Below, in pieces: positions 60,801 through 64,000 of a stretch of 64,000 nucleotides of DNA. The stretch covers positions 45,723,761 through 45,787,760 of the forward strand of contig CM067592.1 of NCBI GenBank assembly GCA_034336665.1. The letters run 5' to 3'. The notes beneath the pieces were generated by a model. That model was given only the letters and a program-made list of their open reading frames with translations, did no database searches and was not told the DNA's origin. The DNA is from Luscinia megarhynchos. Lineage: Eukaryota > Chordata > Aves > Passeriformes > Turdidae. Position 1 is the stretch's first letter, and every line of letters begins with the position of its first letter. A program made the position numbers and the translations under genes.

Positions 60801-63800
60801 CATACTCAAGTGTATTTTTTTATTTCACTGACTTTCTTAGAGAAATTTGATTTTGTATTTACAATATTTACTACCTATATGCTTAAAAGGTTTTCTCCCA
60901 GCAAGTTTTTAAAATTTTCTACCTTGTACTGTCAATTCAAAAGACTGTGATGTGGGAAATCAGTAATTGTAGTACATGAAAGGACAGACTTTGCACTGCT
61001 TGTTGCAGACATTACCGGAGATACGTGAATTAAGAATTGGGGTGGGAGAAATGAAAAGAGTTATTTTGCTGAAAGACTCCTAGAAAACTCAATTCATTCT
61101 CAAGCCTACATTTCCTATGCAAAGCAAGTACCAGTCTTCTTCCTCAGTTTTTGGAAATGTCTACTATTTGTTAGCACTTTGTTTTCTGAACAGCCAGGAT
61201 GAAATACACGAAGACAGAACAAGAGGTGTGATGAGCATCTCCCTGCTGTGCTGCAGAAATATTCACCTAAAATATATCAAACTCAGCCAAGACACCAGGA
61301 CATGCATCTCATTGTATTTACTCTGCTATTTACCCAAGTCTTGAAGGTTTTGGGAAATTTAATTGGTTTGTTATGAGATACACAGAAATCACACCAACAC
61401 TTGCACTAAATGCACATTTAGGAAAAAAATTGAGAAATGGTATTTGGTCTGCAATAGATAAAATTAAATAAAGTCAAAGCCTGATTAAATAAATGAGATG
61501 AATGATATTAAAAAAAAAGAAGAGAGAGAGAGAAAAAAAAAATTATTTCACCAAATGAAGATGGGACTCTACTAAGCAAAAAGTAGTCAGTAGATCTTCC
61601 TTCTCTGGATTTTGTGCTGATATGAATTTTACAATCAAGTTAGTCACTGTCTTTTAAAAGAAATCATCTCTCTGCTGTGGCAAAAAAAAAAAAAAAAAAA
61701 AAAGAAAGGGAAGAGAGAAAAACGAAGTGACCAACTTCTGAGGGCCAGAAGCTCTTGCTAAGAAACACCAACATTGGTGTCACAGGCAGACTCATTTCGT
61801 TGCTGCTCTGGATCCATGCACATGCATTCTAAGCTGTATATGAGTAGACAAAATGGACTTTGCTACAAACTGACTAATTTTTTAGTCAAAACAGAAAGAT
61901 GCAGTCCTTTCAAAAGACAACAGCTAACATTATTGTAAAATTTTTATCAACACACCTATTAACATTTAAAACAGACAGCAAAAGATGAAATCCAGTATCA
62001 TTTAGCATCAGGTCTCTCTTTAAAAACAAATGTCATGTTTAAGAATTAATTCATCTACCCTATTTTCAAACTTGTCATAGCTCATTCCTATACATTCCTC
62101 CTACCACTAATCTTTCCTCTGCTGGAAGGTTCTCACAGCATCTGTTCATCTGCCAACTGCACAGCATCACTAGCAAGCGAGGGAAGACCAAGACACAGAA
62201 GAGATGGCCAGAGCTATTCTGAGCTGAGCCTAACATTAAGTTCACCTATACTGTACAGGCAAATTCCTTTCCCTTCTGCTCCAGCCTCCTCAAAGAACAA
62301 CCAAATCCCCAGTGTTATTCTTCACTGAACTTTGCTTTTATCGTGGGTTTTAAACTGCCAAGAACAAAATTGATATTGAGTTCCTCAATTCTGCCCATCC
62401 TGTAGTTCTTCCCACCCAGTAGGCATGTTACTTCTCACACCATGTGAGGGAATGCCATGCCGTCTCTTTCTGGACGGAACCTGACTCTCCTCCCTATTGA
62501 TTTTTAAGGAGAAATAGTATTGTTTAACTACCTGTTTCCTGAGGAGACACAATAGCCACACGGGTTGCTGAAATAAATGGAAATAACACAAAGAATCACT
62601 AGCTAAGACCACAAGTAGAATTTAGACAAAGATTTTTTTTACTCATAATTTCTTCACTTTCTTCCAGCCTGTGCTTTCTCATTCTGTTCACAGCTCCTTC
62701 ATACAATACTCTTGCACTAAGAAATAAAAAACAACCCAAACAACTCCTTAGAGTAGAACAAATGTCATTCCCATATCTGAGATTTTAGAGTTCTAGGAAG
62801 TCTCCAAAAAAAGGACAGTTTGCTTAATTTCTTGGAATAACTTGGTCAGACAAAAAGAAAGAGAAGCTTCAAGATAAGGGACCGCTCAAAACTAAGAAGG
62901 GAGCAGGCTTCCTCCTGGAGGTAAGGACAATAGTGTCTTGTTCTTTTGCCAAGCATCCCAACACAGTGACACACATTACCTCAACGCAAAAATCCTGATT
63001 CTATTCCCAAGATAGAAACCCTTCTGTAACTGCAGTGTTCTGCAAATATTTAAAGCAGCCTGTTTGCTTCAAAAAAAAAAAAAAAAAAGCATAAACCTGC
63101 TGCCACCACTACTTGCACAAAGTCCAAAATCTAAATTCAATCATAGTGCTAATTCATTAATAATCAGCCTTTACAGCTATGAAGATACTTAAGAGATTTT
63201 GTCTCTACATACTGTTATGCTATTACCTACAAGTAGTAATCTTGAAAAGCAGTTACCTTGAAAATAACACTTACCTTGTGTCACTCAATAGGAAAAATCT
63301 TGTCTTAATTTTAAATGAAGAAAAGTTTTATTTACATTGAAAATTCAATCAAATACTGGGCTAATTACAACTGCCTACCTAAATTTTACCTTTACTCCTC
63401 CCCAAACCAGATGCAGGAAGCATTAAAAAATAATGGCTACACACAACTGTGACACTTGCTATAGAGTCCAGATATCAAATATTTCAGAATAACCTAAAGG
63501 TTATGACTGTTAAGCATAGACTTGGGCTAGTCAGGTGGTATAGAAGGATGATTTTTTTTCTCCTGTTTTTAACCAACCCTACCACACATGGACTCATACT
63601 CTTCTTAGTCTCAAAAGTTACACTTAAAATCTCCTTATAGATAAGTTAAGAAGGTATTTTATTTCTCATATTAAAAGTTCGGTCTTGAAATAATCTAAAA
63701 ACAAATCCCTTCTTTAAACTATGTGTCTCTGAATATATGTGCAGGGTAAATACTTTTGTCCTAGTTCTACTATATAAAGAAGTTTTCTGTAAAACTAAGT

Positions 63801-64000
63801 TAAGTGGGCTTAGACAGAAGCAATGCCAAAGGGAAATTTGACTTGCAGTGTGGCCTCACTGTGGTCAAGGGCTCCTTCTAAAAACAAAAACTTAAAATCA
63901 GGAGATTCCAACAAGCCACGGGCTGCAGGCCCATAGTCTCTGACACCTTTCTGCTGAATTAAAGACAAAAGTGTCAATAGCAGTCTGCACCATAAATGTC
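54863..64000. other. Intergenic desert, 9.1 kb
   Basis: AT-rich with no recognisable gene or LINE/LTR. It contains A-runs at 61682-61703 and 63071-63088, a GA-rich patch near 61510-61535, and C/A-rich runs near 58028-58080. In other amniotes MAP1B follows CARTPT, but no MAP1B exon is seen here. Confidence 0.65.
61682..61703. repeat. (A)22 run followed by GA-rich tract
   Basis: Homopolymer of 22 A. No LINE tail was recognised beside it, so it is read as a simple repeat. Confidence 0.9.

Noticed and set aside
54863..64000. Search for MAP1B or another downstream gene
   Set aside because: No exon-like protein segments, conserved motifs or CpG island were found; all frames here are short and unsupported.

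Overview
The window is vertebrate nuclear DNA, almost certainly from a bird. The evidence is GT-AG spliced exons in an AT-rich background, several CR1-type LINE fragments ending in the avian 'ATTCTGTGATTCTGTGA'-like tail, endogenous-retrovirus solo LTRs of a type familiar from birds, and the gene order MCCC2 then CARTPT on the same strand, as in other amniotes. In chicken this block lies on chromosome Z, so Z linkage is a reasonable inference but is not shown by the sequence.

Layout: (1) 1-27465 holds the last eleven coding exons of MCCC2, the carboxyltransferase (beta) subunit of mitochondrial 3-methylcrotonyl-CoA carboxylase (leucine breakdown). Joined, they give 1068 nt, or 355 residues plus stop, which align without gaps to residues 209-563 of the 563-residue human protein; the 5' exons lie outside the window. 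(2) Inside MCCC2, 9358-12659 and 12760-16025 are two near-identical copies meeting exactly at a 100-N gap. Each copy damages a different exon, so this looks like an assembly false duplication at a contig join rather than a biological one. (3) The last MCCC2 intron (7.4 kb) carries two CR1 fragments, a 592-bp solo LTR with a perfect 5-bp target-site duplication, and a complex block that could be a conserved element. (4) After a 6.8-kb spacer, 34252-36040 is CARTPT, the precursor of the CART neuropeptide: three small exons in a GC-rich island, with a TATA box very close to the ATG, a 59/64-bp tandem repeat just upstream, and a roughly 340-bp (GGGAA)n tract filling most of intron 2. (5) 36040-64000 is an AT-rich intergenic stretch in which I find no gene. 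It contains a 1.3-kb CR1 with reverse-transcriptase motifs, a 1.1-kb LTR, a minus-strand CR1 tail, and an internally deleted CR1.

The two genes are neighbours but not functionally linked: one is a housekeeping mitochondrial enzyme, the other a regulated secreted neuropeptide. All long reading frames outside the listed exons appear to be chance frames or repeat translations, including the large minus-strand frame across the GGGAA tract. No tRNA, rRNA, CRISPR array or novel protein system was seen.
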